From Hydrogenophaga sp. (GTDB lineage Bacteria > Pseudomonadota > Gammaproteobacteria > Burkholderiales > Burkholderiaceae_C), in NCBI GenBank assembly GCA_020048405.1, contig JAIFMP010000054.1:1-58998 (forward strand): a stretch of 58,998 nucleotides of DNA, written 5' to 3'. Shown here piece after piece: positions 47,195 to 57,370 of this stretch. The translations under genes were made by a program, and so were the position numbers. The notes beneath the pieces are model-generated. The model made no database searches, had not been told where the DNA came from, and saw only the letters and a program-made list of their open reading frames with translations. How positions within the stretch are numbered: position 1 is the first letter of the stretch; each line of letters opens with the position of its first letter.

Positions 47195-47743
47195 ATGAAA
47201 GCGAACCCATCTTCCCCCGCCAATGTCTTTGAATTTCTCGACGAGTCGCACCGTGAAATCCAGCGCCAGCTGTTTCAGTTGCGGCAATTGATCGACGAAA
47301 TCGAGGCGGACGGACTCAGTGTTGCCCACAAACCAATCGCCAGGCAGGTCTTGCGATACTTCAACAGCGAAGCAAGGCAACACCATCTCGACGAGGAAAC
47401 CCATATCTTCCCGGCGTTACTGAGCAGCGGGGTTCCCGAAGTCGTTCACGCTGCAAAACACCTGACTCAGGATCACGGCTGGCTGGAGGAAAACTGGTTG
47501 CAAATCGAGCCTGCCCTGGAAGCCGCCGCCAACGGAAATCAATGGTTCGATGCTGCGGAATTGCGCCACGCACTCGACGTTTTCGAGGCGCTGTACACCG
47601 ATCACATCATCCTGGAAGAGTCACTGGCCTACCCCGAGGCAAAGAAGCGGCTGGATTACCTCAACAACACGGGTTCCGGCAGAGAAATGGCCAGACGCCG
47701 CGCACTGGCCTCTCAAGGCCAGAACAACAGCGAAATCGCCTGA
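47195..47743 (+). CDS. Hemerythrin HHE-domain protein
   Basis: 182 residues. The di-iron pattern of hemerythrin-like domains is visible: FLDESHREIQRQL, RQHHLDEETHIFPALL, LTQDHGWLEENW and LYTDHIILEESLAYP, spaced over four helices. Members bind oxygen or NO or repair iron centres under stress. ATG 47195 has AGGAG 7 bases before it; the longer frame would cross the FNR-like dyad. No signal peptide, so cytoplasmic. Substrate untested. Confidence 0.9.
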   Translation: MKANPSSPANVFEFLDESHREIQRQLFQLRQLIDEIEADGLSVAHKPIARQVLRYFNSEARQHHLDEETHIFPALLSSGVPEVVHAAKHLTQDHGWLEENWLQIEPALEAAANGNQWFDAAELRHALDVFEALYTDHIILEESLAYPEAKKRLDYLNNTGSGREMARRRALASQGQNNSEIA

Positions 47744-47801
47744 CAAACCACTGGCAACAGGCTTGCTGCGATGATGCGCATTTTTGCAATGGCAGGCACA
47801 C

Positions 47802-49208
47802 ATGGGCGGTTTCGATTTTGACTTGATGGTGATCGGAGGCGGCAGCGGGGGCGTGCGGGCCGCCCGCATGGCCGCCCAGCGCGGTGCGGGCGTGGCGCTG
47901 GCCGAAACGCTGGGCACCAACGGCCTGGGCGGCACCTGCGTGAACGTGGGCTGCATTCCCAAAAAGCTCTACAGCTATGCAGCTCACTATGGCGAAGGGT
48001 TTGAGGAAGCCCACGGCTACGGCTGGGAGGGCGATGCCCCCCAACTTAATTGGGCCACCCTGAAGGCAAACCGGGCCAAAGAAATCAGCCGCCTGAACGG
48101 CGTGTACAGCAACCTGCTTCGCGGCTCGGGCGTGACCGTGTTCAACGGTTTTGCCCGCCTGGAAGGCGACCATCAGGTGGGTCTGGCAACCCTGAACGCA
48201 GACGGCAGCGCAGGTCACCAGCGCTTCACGGCACAGCACATCTTGCTGGCTCCCGGCGGTACACCCCACGTGCCGCACTTTGTGGGGCGCGAACACGTCA
48301 TCACGTCCAACGACATGTTTGACCTCCCCACCTTCCCCCAGCGGCTGGTAGTGGTGGGCGGTGGCTACATCGCTTGCGAATTTGCGTCCATCTTCAACGG
48401 CCTGGGCGCACACGTCACACAGCTCTACCGCGGAGAACAAGTGTTGCGCGGCTTTGACGACGAGGTGCGCCACTTTCTGGCGGCAGAGGTCACCAAAGCC
48501 GGGGTGGACCTGCGGCTGAACGCCGGTGTACTGGCCATTCACAAACAGGCCGACGGCTTGCACCTGCAACTCGAAGACGGCAACACCCTGGTCGCCGATG
48601 CAGTGCTTTATGCCACCGGCCGCTTGCCCAACGTCAACGGTCTGGGACTGGACGTGGCGGGCGTGGTCACCGGTGCGCAAGGTGCCATCGTCGTGAACGG
48701 TCACTACCAAACCAACGTGCCCCACATTTACGCCGTGGGCGATGTGACGGCCCGCGTACAGCTCACGCCTGTGGCGCTGGGCGAAGCCATGGTGGTGGTG
48801 GATCACATCTGGGGTCCAGCCGCAGGCAAAGCCCCGCGCAGCATGGCCTACGACCTGATTCCCACCGCCGTGTTCACCCACCCCAACGTGGGTACTGTGG
48901 GGCTGACGGAAGCGCAAGCGCGTGAGCAGTTTGGTGCGGTCACCGTGTTCCGCTCCGAATTCAAAGCGCTGAAACACACCCTGAGCGGCAGCACCGAGCG
49001 CACCCTCATGAAGCTGGTGGTGGACACCGCCACCGACCGCGTGGTGGGCTTGCACATGGTGGGCGCAGAGGCAGGTGAAATCGTGCAGGGCTTTGCCGTG
49101 GCGCTGAAGGCCGGGGCCACCAAAGCCGTGTTCGACAGCACCATTGGCATACACCCCACCGCCGCCGAAGAATTTGTGACGATGCGCGAACCCGTCAAAA
49201 GCGCCTGA
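47802..49208 (+). CDS. gor: Glutathione-disulphide reductase
   Basis: 468 residues. FAD-binding VIGGGSGGVRAAR, redox-active GGTCVNVGCIPKKL, NAD(P)-binding VVGGGYIACEFASIFNGLG, and C-terminal HPTAAEEFVTMRE as in Gor. It reduces GSSG with NADPH. ATG 47802 (MGGFDFDLMVIGG) is preferred. Ends 14 bases before amn, probably co-transcribed. Confidence 0.93.
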   Translation: MGGFDFDLMVIGGGSGGVRAARMAAQRGAGVALAETLGTNGLGGTCVNVGCIPKKLYSYAAHYGEGFEEAHGYGWEGDAPQLNWATLKANRAKEISRLNGVYSNLLRGSGVTVFNGFARLEGDHQVGLATLNADGSAGHQRFTAQHILLAPGGTPHVPHFVGREHVITSNDMFDLPTFPQRLVVVGGGYIACEFASIFNGLGAHVTQLYRGEQVLRGFDDEVRHFLAAEVTKAGVDLRLNAGVLAIHKQADGLHLQLEDGNTLVADAVLYATGRLPNVNGLGLDVAGVVTGAQGAIVVNGHYQTNVPHIYAVGDVTARVQLTPVALGEAMVVVDHIWGPAAGKAPRSMAYDLIPTAVFTHPNVGTVGLTEAQAREQFGAVTVFRSEFKALKHTLSGSTERTLMKLVVDTATDRVVGLHMVGAEAGEIVQGFAVALKAGATKAVFDSTIGIHPTAAEEFVTMREPVKSA

Positions 49209-49222
49209 ACCCCAAACACCCC

Positions 49223-50731
49223 ATGCACCTGCTCCCCCCCTTCGTCGCCCCGACGCGCCACACCGATGCCGACAGCGCCCTGGCCCAGGTGCAGGCCATT
49301 TACAACGGCGCGGTACAGCACCTGCGCAGCACCATGCATCGCTACGTCAGCGGCGAGCTGGGGACCGACCAGCGCGTGCGTGCCTGCTATCCGCTGGTGC
49401 GCCTGCACACGCCACACAGCCTGCGCCACGACCAGGGGGCAAACGCCCGCCTCAGCTACGGTTTTGTGGCGGGGCCCGGCCGGTTTGAGACCACGCTGAC
49501 CCGGCCCGACCTGTACGCCGGCTACTACCTCAACCAGTTCCGCCTGCTGCTGCAGAACCACGGCGGCGAGCTGGAGGTGGGTACCAGCACCTTGCCCATA
49601 CCCATCCACTTCTCGTTTGCCGAACACGACCACGTGGAAGGCCACATGGACGCCGAGCGCCGCGCCCGCATGCGCGACGTGTTCGACCTGCCAGACCTCG
49701 CCGTCATGGACGATGGCATTGCCAACGGCACCCATGAACCTGGCCCTGGCGAACCACAGCCCCTGGCACTGTTCACTGCGCCCCGGGTGGACTACTCGTT
49801 GCAGCGTCTGCGTCACTACAGCGGCACGGGGCCCGAGTGGTTCCAGAACTTCGTGCTGTTCACCAACTACCAGTTTTACATCGACGAGTTCATCAAGCTG
49901 GGGCACGCGGAGATGGCCAAGCCCGACAGCGAGTACACCGCTTTCGTCGAGCCTGGCAACGTGGTCACGCGCCGCGCGGGGTTGCCCACCGAGGCCGTGG
50001 ACGCACTGGGAACCGCGCCACCCCGCCTGCCGCAAATGCCCGCCTACCACCTGCTGCGGGCCGACCGCAGCGGCATCACGCTGGTGAACATCGGCGTGGG
50101 CCCCAGCAACGCCAAAACCATCACCGACCACGTGGCCGTGTTGCGCCCCCATGCCTGGCTGATGCTGGGCCACTGCGCCGGGCTGCGCAACAGCCAGCGG
50201 CTGGGCGACTACGTACTGGCGCACGCCTACGTGCGTGAAGACCATGTGCTGGACGAAGAGCTGCCACTGTGGGTGCCCATACCCGCGCTGGCCGAAATCC
50301 AGCAGGCACTGGAAACCGCCGTGGCCGATGTGAGTGGCCTGGCCCCCAGCGACCTGAAAAGCATCATGCGCACGGGCACCGTGGCCAGCACAGACAACCG
50401 CAACTGGGAGCTGCTGCCCACCCAAAACGTGTCCACCACGCCCCAACGCCGCCTGAGCCAGAGCCGCGCCGTGGGGCTGGACATGGAAAGCGCCACCATC
50501 GCCGCCAACGGTTTTCGATTCCGTGTGCCCTACGGCACTTTGCTGTGCGTGAGCGACAAACCCCTGCACGGCGAAATCAAGCTGCCCGGCATGGCCAACC
50601 ACTTCTACCGCGAACGCGTAGATCAGCACTTGCGCATTGGTATCCGCGCGGTGGAGTTGCTGCGCGAGCGTGGCTTTGAACAACTGCACAGCCGCAAGCT
50701 GCGCAGTTTTGCTGAAGTGGCGTTTCAGTAA
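49223..50731 (+). CDS. amn: AMP nucleosidase
   Basis: 502 residues. A full-length Amn with the N-terminal regulatory domain (about 1-180) and a C-terminal phosphorylase-like domain with GPSNAKTITDHVAVLRPHAW and DMESATIAANGFRFRVPYGTLLCVSDKP. It splits AMP to adenine and ribose-5-phosphate, helping set the adenylate pool. Stop TAA lies at the edge of a dispersed repeat copy. Confidence 0.95.
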   Translation: MHLLPPFVAPTRHTDADSALAQVQAIYNGAVQHLRSTMHRYVSGELGTDQRVRACYPLVRLHTPHSLRHDQGANARLSYGFVAGPGRFETTLTRPDLYAGYYLNQFRLLLQNHGGELEVGTSTLPIPIHFSFAEHDHVEGHMDAERRARMRDVFDLPDLAVMDDGIANGTHEPGPGEPQPLALFTAPRVDYSLQRLRHYSGTGPEWFQNFVLFTNYQFYIDEFIKLGHAEMAKPDSEYTAFVEPGNVVTRRAGLPTEAVDALGTAPPRLPQMPAYHLLRADRSGITLVNIGVGPSNAKTITDHVAVLRPHAWLMLGHCAGLRNSQRLGDYVLAHAYVREDHVLDEELPLWVPIPALAEIQQALETAVADVSGLAPSDLKSIMRTGTVASTDNRNWELLPTQNVSTTPQRRLSQSRAVGLDMESATIAANGFRFRVPYGTLLCVSDKPLHGEIKLPGMANHFYRERVDQHLRIGIRAVELLRERGFEQLHSRKLRSFAEVAFQ

Positions 50732-50792
50732 AATTTATAGAAAAACCACCTCAAACGCTTACTGAAAAAGCGCAAGCAGCTATTTTTTTATT
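50731..50792. repeat. copy of the dispersed AT-rich element (copy 7), supplying the ackA stop codon
   Basis: Plus strand: AAATTTATAGAAAAACCACC, TCAAACGCTTACTG, AAAAGCGCAAGCAGCTAT, TTTTTTTATT. It fills the convergent gap between amn and ackA and encodes the last ackA codons (IKK) and TAG. May act as part of a bidirectional terminator. Confidence 0.65.
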
Positions 50793-51997
50793 CGATTGGC
50801 GGCCTCCTCAGCCGCCACCCGCCCTTCGTCGGTAGGTACCACCCATACCTGCACTGCACTGTCGGGCGCGTGGATGGCAACCACGGCGTCGCCCGTGGCC
50901 TCGCGGTTGGCAGCGCCGTCAAGCCGCACACCCAACCAGCTCAGACGTTCCGCCACGCGCTGGCGCAGGCCTGCATCGTGCTCGCCAATGCCGCCACTGA
51001 ACGCCAGCACATCCAGTCCCTGGAGTGTGGCCACCATGGCCCCAGCCTCGCGCACCACCCGGTGCGTGAACAGGTCAATGGCAAAGCGCGCACGCTGCGC
51101 TTCTTCTCCCGTGCCCGCCGCCACTTGGCCCAGCCGACGCATGTCGGCCGATACGCCCGACACCCCCAGCAGGCCCGACTGGCTGTAAAGCAAACGCTGC
51201 ACCTGGGCGGCATCCCAGCCCTGGGCCAGCAGATACAGCACCACACCCGCATCCAGCGAACCGCAACGCGTCCCCATCATCAGGCCATCCAGTGCTGAAA
51301 ACCCCATGCTGGTGGCCGTGCTCAGCCCCCCCTGCGCGGCACACAGGCTGGCCCCGTTTCCCAGGTGGGCCATCAGCACACGGCCTTGGGCGCGTGGGGT
51401 ATGGGCCAGCAACGTGCCCATCACAAACTGGTACGACAGCCCGTGAAAGCCGTAGCGCACCACGCCTTCTTCGGTCAGCTCGTGCGGTATCGCAAAGGTG
51501 GTTTCCAGGGGGCCCAGGGTGCCGTGGAAAGCGGTGTCAAAACAGGCCACCTGCGGCACCTGGGCAAACGCAGCGGCAAACGCACGTATGCCCGCCAGGT
51601 TGTGCGGCTGATGCAATGGGGCCAATGGGTTGAGGGCCTCCAGCGCACCCAACACGGCCGGTGTTACCACCACGCTGGCGCGGTGATCGCGACCGCCGTG
51701 CACCACCCGGTGCGCGACCGCTTTCAGCGCGGGCAGGCCGGGCAGTTCGGTCAGCAGGCGTTGCAGCGCCTGCAGCGCGCCTGCAAAACGCTCGGCAGCG
51801 GTGGCGCTGCCACCGGGCAAGTCCAGCGCCTGTTGATGCGACACACCAGCAAACTGCCACGACAGCGTGGGCTGACCCTGGGGTTCCAACCCCTGAATGT
51901 TGCCGCTCAGCACACTGGCCTGGACAACACCTTCAGCCAAGGGATAACACGAGAATTTAAGGCTCGACGAGCCTGCATTGACAGCCAGTACAGCCAT
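50780..51997 (-). CDS. ackA: Acetate kinase
   Basis: 405 residues. N-terminal VLAVNAGSSSLKFSCYPL, the VVHGGRDH and MAHLGNGASLCA loops and FSGGIGEHDAGLRQ are conserved ASKHA features. It makes ATP from acetyl phosphate or the reverse. Next to the Pta-type gene: together they interconvert acetyl-CoA and acetate. The C-terminal RIKK and TAG stop are in repeat copy 7. Confidence 0.95.
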   Translation of the reverse strand: MAVLAVNAGSSSLKFSCYPLAEGVVQASVLSGNIQGLEPQGQPTLSWQFAGVSHQQALDLPGGSATAAERFAGALQALQRLLTELPGLPALKAVAHRVVHGGRDHRASVVVTPAVLGALEALNPLAPLHQPHNLAGIRAFAAAFAQVPQVACFDTAFHGTLGPLETTFAIPHELTEEGVVRYGFHGLSYQFVMGTLLAHTPRAQGRVLMAHLGNGASLCAAQGGLSTATSMGFSALDGLMMGTRCGSLDAGVVLYLLAQGWDAAQVQRLLYSQSGLLGVSGVSADMRRLGQVAAGTGEEAQRARFAIDLFTHRVVREAGAMVATLQGLDVLAFSGGIGEHDAGLRQRVAERLSWLGVRLDGAANREATGDAVVAIHAPDSAVQVWVVPTDEGRVAAEEAANRIKK

Positions 51998-52009
51998 GGA
52001 ATGTGTCCT

Positions 52010-53437
52010 TCAACCGCCGGTGGCTTGTGCAGCCTTGGCACGGATGTGGTGAGCCACCAGCTTGACCAGCAATGCCGACGCCACACGGGCTGCAGGGCCG
52101 TCGGCCCGGCTGGTCAGGGCGATGGGAATGCGTGCCCCCAAAACTATGCCCGAGCCAGACGCCCCGGCCAGGTATTCGAGCTGTTTTGCCAGCATGTTGC
52201 CGCTTTCCAGGTCTGGCACCACCAAGATGTCGACATCGCCTGCCACGGGGGAGTTGATGCCCTTCACATGCGCAGCGTGGGCCGAAATGGCGTTGTCAAA
52301 CGCCAGCGGGCCGTCTAGTACACCGCCCTTTATCTGGCCGCGGTCTGCCATCTTGCACAGGGCAGCGGCGTCAAGCGTTGACGGGATGGCCGGGTTAACC
52401 GTTTCTACCGCCGACAGAAGCGCCACCTTGGGCGCTGCCACGCCCATCACATGGGCAAAGTCGATGGCGTTTTGCACGATGTCCACCTTCTCTGGCAGGG
52501 TGGGGTGGATGTTGAGCGCGGCATCGGTGATGAGTATGGGCTTGCTGTACGCAGGTACATCAAAGCGGAACACGTGCGACATGCGCCGCCCCGTGCGCAG
52601 CGCGCGCTGGCTCAGCACCGCATGCACCATTTCATCGGTGTGCAGGCTGCCTTTCATCAGGGCCTCCACATCGCCCTTGGCGGCCAGTTCAGCGGCGGCC
52701 TCGGCCGATGCATGGCTGTGTTCGGTGTCCACCAGCTGCATACCGCTGATGTCCATGCATGCGTCGGCAGCCAGCTGGCGGATGCGGGCACTGGGGCCCA
52801 CCAGCACAGGCACGATCAGGCCCAGATTGGCAGCATCCACCGCGCCCTGCAGCGATTCGGTATCGCACGGGTGCACCACTGCACACCGCACTGGCGCCAG
52901 GTGGGCACCGCGAGCCAGCAGTTCTTTCAGTCGGGCTTCGGGGTCGAACAACTGGATGCGTGGCGCGTTCACTCGGGGCAATTTCGTCTTGTGGGTGGGC
53001 GCCAGCACACGGGCAACACCATGCAACACGCGCTCCCCTCGCTGGTTGCTCACGTCGCAATCCAGCTCCACCTGACGGTTGGCGGGGTTTTTGGCACGCA
53101 CAGTGGCTTTCACCACCAGCGTGTCACCCACGTGCACTGGGCGCTGAAAGTGCAGCTCTTGGTCCACATATATGGTGCCGGGGCCGGGAAACTCCGTGCC
53201 CAACAGCCCGGAAATGAGGGCTCCACTCCACATGCCGTGGGCGATCACGCCATGGAAGAGCGTGGCTGCTGCGTAGGCAGGATCGAGGTGAGCGGGGTTG
53301 GTATCGCCCGATACGGCGGCAAAGGCCTGTATGTCTTGCAGCGTGAGCGTACGCACCAAGCTGGCGCTTTGCCCCACGGTGAGTTCATCGAAGGTCATGT
53401 TCTCAACCAAGTCGGTGGCAGGGTTTGGCGTGTTCAT
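52010..53437 (-). CDS. MaoC-type enoyl-CoA hydratase / phosphate acetyl (butyryl) transferase fusion
   Basis: 475 residues. The N-terminal MaoC hot-dog domain (about 12-145; FAAVSGDTNPAHLDPAYA, with Asp and His) is fused to a Pta/Ptb-type domain (about 165-470; PILITDAALNIHPTL, GPLAFDNAIS, SGSGIVLGARIPI). This fusion is annotated bifunctional enoyl-CoA hydratase/phosphate acetyltransferase. It stands 12 bases before ackA; the pair probably handles acyl phosphates, and I infer short-chain acyl-CoA to acid conversion with ATP gain. Confidence 0.92.
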   Translation of the reverse strand: MNTPNPATDLVENMTFDELTVGQSASLVRTLTLQDIQAFAAVSGDTNPAHLDPAYAAATLFHGVIAHGMWSGALISGLLGTEFPGPGTIYVDQELHFQRPVHVGDTLVVKATVRAKNPANRQVELDCDVSNQRGERVLHGVARVLAPTHKTKLPRVNAPRIQLFDPEARLKELLARGAHLAPVRCAVVHPCDTESLQGAVDAANLGLIVPVLVGPSARIRQLAADACMDISGMQLVDTEHSHASAEAAAELAAKGDVEALMKGSLHTDEMVHAVLSQRALRTGRRMSHVFRFDVPAYSKPILITDAALNIHPTLPEKVDIVQNAIDFAHVMGVAAPKVALLSAVETVNPAIPSTLDAAALCKMADRGQIKGGVLDGPLAFDNAISAHAAHVKGINSPVAGDVDILVVPDLESGNMLAKQLEYLAGASGSGIVLGARIPIALTSRADGPAARVASALLVKLVAHHIRAKAAQATGG

Positions 53438-53456
53438 GTGAGGTTAAAGAGGTGTC

Positions 53457-53494
53457 AAAAAACACAACTGCACCACGGCAACATGACCGTGGTG
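53457..53494 (-). terminator. Hairpin between the unknown gene and the pta fusion
   Basis: Minus strand: CACCACGG, 8-base loop, CCGTGGTG, and TTTTTT nine bases later. A plausible terminator for the unknown gene upstream; spacing to the T-run is long. Confidence 0.5.
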
Positions 53495-53532
53495 TGTAAA
53501 AGAACCCAGCAGGTAGGGCGGACGGGCAACGC

Positions 53533-53976
53533 TCAGGCGTTGCCGAAGAGCTTTTTCAGGTCCATGCCATCCATGCCCACAGCAAAGCCGTCACGCGTGA
53601 GGCGGGCCGAGGCTTCGGTGAAGATGTCACGCGTAACGCTGGCACCCATTTCCTGGGCGTACTTCAGTTCCAGTTCGTAGCGCAGCACCACCAGCCCGCG
53701 CAACTCTTCCCACTGCCGCGACGAACGCCGGTCGCCCGACGAAGCCCTCGCGCCGGTGCGGCGGTCGGCCTGGCTGCGCCGCTCAACCGACACATGGGGG
53801 CTCTGGTACGTGATGACGCGCTGAATGTCTGGCTCCTGCCGCAGTGACAACCCGAGGCCCATGGCCAACCGGGCGATGCGTGCGTTGAGCTCACCCAAAG
53901 AATCTACCCTGCGCTCCAGCAACTTGAGTTGGGGGTTTTCTTTGTCAGCAGGGGATGAATCGGGTGAGGATGACAT
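53533..53976 (-). CDS. Unknown conserved-looking soluble protein
   Basis: 147 residues from MSSSPDSSPADKENPQLKLL. The N-terminal third predicts a coiled coil (LKLLERRVDSLGELNARIARLAMGL written in parts: heptads from residue 17), followed by an arginine-rich middle (about 75-95) and a C-terminal helix ending DGMDLKKLFGNA. No signal peptide or membrane segment. I do not recognise the family. It begins about 130 bases past the psd stop, and an FNR-like box (54077-54090) lies about 100 bases ahead of its start. Confidence 0.6.
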   Translation of the reverse strand: MSSSPDSSPADKENPQLKLLERRVDSLGELNARIARLAMGLGLSLRQEPDIQRVITYQSPHVSVERRSQADRRTGARASSGDRRSSRQWEELRGLVVLRYELELKYAQEMGASVTRDIFTEASARLTRDGFAVGMDGMDLKKLFGNA

Positions 53977-54076
53977 GGCAGGCACAAGGGATGAACACGG
54001 GAGCGTCGAGATTAGCCCAAAGCAGCAAGCATGCCAATGTCGGGCGGGCATACAGTGCAGCCCGCAACCGCGCCTT

Positions 54077-54090
54077 TTGACCCAAGTCAA
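54077..54090. promoter_or_regulatory. Candidate FNR/Anr-like box
   Basis: TTGACCCAAGTCAA, TTGAC-N4-GTCAA, between psd and the unknown gene, of the same form as the box before petA. Confidence 0.35.
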
Positions 54091-54106
54091 CAACAACCGG
54101 TCCGGC

Positions 54107-54970
54107 TCACAGCCCGGCGGGTGCGGCGGGAGTGTGCGCCATGGCCTCTCCCAGCCGCACCGGGCCACCCGACACCCAGTGGTTGACAAAGTCCAACGTG
54201 TTGCGCGGCCACAGGAGCACCACGGTGGAGCCCAGCAAAAAGCGGCCCATTTCTTCACCCTGGCGCAACACCACCTCGCCCGGCGCGTAGTCCCAGGTGC
54301 GCACGGTAGCGCTGCGGGGTGGGTTTACCACCCCATGCCAGGGCGTGGCCATGCTGCCCACGATGGTGGCGCCCACCAGCACCAGCGCCATGGGGCCGTG
54401 CGGGGTGTCGAAATGGCACACCACCCGTTCGTTGCGGGCAAACAGCCCCGGCACACCCCGCGCCGTGGCGGGGTTGACCGAAAACAGCTCGCCCGGCACA
54501 TACACCATGCGCCGCAGCGTGCCGTCGCACGGCATATGGATGCGGTGGTAGTCGCGCGGGCTGAGGTAAATGGTGGCGAAATGGCCGTCTGCATAACGTG
54601 CCGCTTCGTCGGCGCTACCGGCCAGCAAGGTCTGCGTGGAATAGCGGTGGCCTTTGGCCTGAAACACCTGATCGCCCGAAATGGGGCCTAACTGACTGAT
54701 GGCACCGTCCACCGGGCACACCCAGGGCGCATCGCCCAGCGGCCGTGCCCCGGGTTTGAGCGGGCGGGTGAAAAACTCGTTGAAGCTGGCGTAGCTGGCC
54801 GGATCGGGGTTGGCAGCCTCAGCCATGTTGACGTTGTAGCGCGCCACAAACTTGCGAATCACCCAGGTGGTCAGCGCCCCGGCCTGTGAGCGAGCAAAGG
54901 CGCCAGCCAGTTGGGTGAGGGCCTGTTTGGGCAGCAGGTACTGGGGGGCCACGGCCCAAAAGTCGGACAA
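54107..54970 (-). CDS. psd: Phosphatidylserine decarboxylase
   Basis: 287 residues from a TTG start at 54970 with AGGAG seven bases before it. Signature parts: [48 protein letters not shown] and the self-cleaving LGST (in [12 protein letters not shown]) that yields the pyruvoyl group. Makes phosphatidylethanolamine at the membrane. The frame is open further upstream to 55123, but no other start has a ribosome site and homologues begin near this point. Confidence 0.93.
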   Translation of the reverse strand: MSDFWAVAPQYLLPKQALTQLAGAFARSQAGALTTWVIRKFVARYNVNMAEAANPDPASYASFNEFFTRPLKPGARPLGDAPWVCPVDGAISQLGPISGDQVFQAKGHRYSTQTLLAGSADEAARYADGHFATIYLSPRDYHRIHMPCDGTLRRMVYVPGELFSVNPATARGVPGLFARNERVVCHFDTPHGPMALVLVGATIVGSMATPWHGVVNPPRSATVRTWDYAPGEVVLRQGEEMGRFLLGSTVVLLWPRNTLDFVNHWVSGGPVRLGEAMAHTPAAPAGL

Positions 54971-55079
54971 ATCGCTCTCCTGGTTGCAGCCACTGGCCCC
55001 GGTGGGGAGTGGCGCGGCGATTCTAGGGGTTGACCGTTTCAATATCACAATGGCGCTCCACCGAACCTTATGCCCATCC

Positions 55080-56036
55080 ATGTCCACGCCCCACTCACTG
55101 TTTCGCGCTGACAACCTGCACAAACGCTATGGCGACACCACCGTGGTCAACGGCGTGTCGTTCGACATTGCCCCCGGCGAGTGCCTGGGTGTCATCGGCC
55201 CCAACGGCGCGGGCAAAACCACCACCATACGCATGTGCCTGGGGTTGGCGGTGCCCACGCAGGGTTCGGTCAGCTTCAGTGACCCCGCCACTCCCACGCC
55301 ACACTGGTTGACCATGCCGCAAGACGCACTGGCCATCAAAGCCCGGCTGGGAGTGGTGAGCCAGTTCGACACGCTGGACCCCGATTTTTCGTGCGCCGAA
55401 AACCTGCGCGTGTACGGCCGCTACTTCGGCCTGACTGAAGCCGTGCTGACCGAGCGCATTCCCCAGTTGCTGGAGTTCGCCGCCCTGAGCCACAAGGCCG
55501 ACGCCAAGCCCGGCGAGCTGTCGGGCGGCATGAAGCGACGGCTCAGCCTGGCGCGCGCCCTCATCAACGACCCGGCCTTGCTGCTGCTCGACGAGCCCAC
55601 CACAGGCCTGGACCCCCAGGCCCGCCACCTGATGTGGGAACGCCTGCAGCGCCTGCTGCAGCAAGGCAAAAGCATTTTGCTGACCACCCACTTCATGGAC
55701 GAGGCCGAGCGCCTGTGCAACCGCCTGCTGGTGCTGGACCACGGCCGCAAAATTGCCGAGGGCAAGCCACGTGACCTGATTGCCCAACACCTGGAGCCCG
55801 ACGTGGTGGAGGTGTATGGCCAAGGCGCGCTGGAACTGCAAACACACACCGAACTCACGCAGCACGCGGCCCGCGTGGAAGTGAGCGGCGAAACCCTGTT
55901 CTTCTACACGGCCAACGCTGCCCCGCTGTTGGCGGCCCTGCAAGCCCACCCGGGCCTGCGCACCCTGCACCGCCCGGCCAACCTGGAAGACCTGTTTCTG
56001 AAGCTGACCGGGCGGCAGATCCGCGAAGACGGTTGA
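55080..56036 (+). CDS. NodI-type ABC transporter ATP-binding protein
   Basis: 318 residues from [18 protein letters not shown]. Walker [15 protein letters not shown]-loop [13 protein letters not shown], signature [15 protein letters not shown] and Walker [15 protein letters not shown] followed by an H-loop [12 protein letters not shown]. The C-terminal extension and motif wording are those of the NodI/DrrA export group. Its permease partner (57371 on) is separated by purT on the other strand. Substrate unknown. Confidence 0.9.
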   Translation: MSTPHSLFRADNLHKRYGDTTVVNGVSFDIAPGECLGVIGPNGAGKTTTIRMCLGLAVPTQGSVSFSDPATPTPHWLTMPQDALAIKARLGVVSQFDTLDPDFSCAENLRVYGRYFGLTEAVLTERIPQLLEFAALSHKADAKPGELSGGMKRRLSLARALINDPALLLLDEPTTGLDPQARHLMWERLQRLLQQGKSILLTTHFMDEAERLCNRLLVLDHGRKIAEGKPRDLIAQHLEPDVVEVYGQGALELQTHTELTQHAARVEVSGETLFFYTANAAPLLAALQAHPGLRTLHRPANLEDLFLKLTGRQIREDG

Positions 56037-56055
56037 ACCAAACGGTTGTATCGCT

Positions 56056-57297
56056 TCAGACCTTGCGTGGCTTCACCAGGCTGGCCGCCAGCTTGGCATT
56101 TGCCCTGGCTGCTTGCGTGTCGGCCGCCCGGGCCAGCGCCACGCCCATGCGGCGTTTGGTGAAACTCTCGGGTTTGCCGAACAAGCGCAGATCGGTGCCG
56201 GGCACGCGCAGGGCTTCGTCCACACCGTCAAACACAATGCCTTCGGCCTCCACACCGCCGTAGATCACGGCGCTGGCGCCGGGGTTGCGCAGGCTGGTGT
56301 CCACCGGCAGCCCCAGGATGGCGCGGGCGTGCAGCTCAAACTCGCTCTGGTGCTGGGTGCACAGCGTCACCAGCCCCGTGTCGTGCGGGCGGGGGCTGAC
56401 CTCGCTGAACCACACCTGCTCGCCCTTCACAAACAGTTCCACGCCAAACAGGCCCAGCCCGGCGGGTTTGCCGTCCAGGCCCATTCCGAGGTTGTCGGTC
56501 ACGGTTTTGGCAATGTGGCGCGACGCAGCCAGCGCCGACGGGTGCATGGCCATGGGCTGCCAGCTTTCCACGTAGTCGCCACTCACCTGCACATGGCCAA
56601 TGGGGTCGCAAAAGTGGGTCAGCACCCGGCCATCGGCACCCAAGGCGCGCACGGTGAGCTGGGTGATTTCGTAATCGAAGTCAATGAAGCCTTCGACGAT
56701 CACGCGGCCGTGGCTCACCCGGCCCCCGGCCATGGCGTAGTTCCACGCCTTGGCCACATCGGCCGGGCCGTCGATCTTGCTTTGGCCCTTGCCACTGCTG
56801 CTCATCACGGGCTTGACGACACAGGGGTAGCCAATGCCTGGTTGACCGTTCGCGCCGTCAATGGCGGCTTGCAACTCGGCCAGCGAATCGCAAAACACAT
56901 AAGGGCTGGTCGGCAGTTTGAGGGTTTCGGCGGCCAGGCGGCGGATGCCTTCGCGATCCATGGTCAGGCGCGCGGCGCGGGCGGTGGGCACCACTTTTGC
57001 CACGCCAGCGGCTTCCAGCTCTTCGAGCATGGGGGTGGCAATCGCCTCAATTTCGGGCACCACCAGGTGCGGGCGCTCAGCCTCAATCAGGGCCTTGAGC
57101 TGCGCCGGGTCGCTCATGGTGATGGTGCGGCTGTGGTGCGCCACCTGCTGACCGGGGGCGTTGTCGTAGCGGTCCACCGCAATGGTTTCCACCCCCAGGC
57201 GCTGCAGGGCCAACAGCACCTCTTTGCCCAACTCGCCAGAGCCGAGCAGCATCACTTTGGTGGCGTGGGGAGACAGAGGGGTTCCGAGGGTGGTCAT
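56056..57297 (-). CDS. purT: Formate-dependent GAR transformylase
   Basis: 413 residues. ATP-grasp enzyme: [20 protein letters not shown] at the start, [17 protein letters not shown] (ATP grip), [28 protein letters not shown] (metal ligands). It uses formate and ATP to formylate GAR in purine synthesis, an alternative to PurN. Convergent with the NodI-type gene and divergent from the NodJ-type gene, so it sits between the two halves of one transporter. Confidence 0.96.
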   Translation of the reverse strand: MTTLGTPLSPHATKVMLLGSGELGKEVLLALQRLGVETIAVDRYDNAPGQQVAHHSRTITMSDPAQLKALIEAERPHLVVPEIEAIATPMLEELEAAGVAKVVPTARAARLTMDREGIRRLAAETLKLPTSPYVFCDSLAELQAAIDGANGQPGIGYPCVVKPVMSSSGKGQSKIDGPADVAKAWNYAMAGGRVSHGRVIVEGFIDFDYEITQLTVRALGADGRVLTHFCDPIGHVQVSGDYVESWQPMAMHPSALAASRHIAKTVTDNLGMGLDGKPAGLGLFGVELFVKGEQVWFSEVSPRPHDTGLVTLCTQHQSEFELHARAILGLPVDTSLRNPGASAVIYGGVEAEGIVFDGVDEALRVPGTDLRLFGKPESFTKRRMGVALARAADTQAARANAKLAASLVKPRKV

Positions 57298-57370
57298 GGG
57301 GGGCAGACTTTCTTGCGGGGTTGCGACGGGTCACCACTGTAAATCAGGCCGGATTGCGCACAATGTGGGC

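Noticed and set aside
47745-47800. Possible repeat copy before gor (GCTTGCTGCGATGATGCGC)
   Set aside because: Only the GCTTGCTG core matches; flanks do not follow the element.
47661-49154. 497-codon minus-strand open frame opposite gor
   Set aside because: Antisense shadow of the glutathione reductase gene.
48848-50689. 613-codon minus-strand open frame opposite amn
   Set aside because: Antisense shadow of amn and the end of gor; no motif, His/Ala/Gln/Gly-rich.
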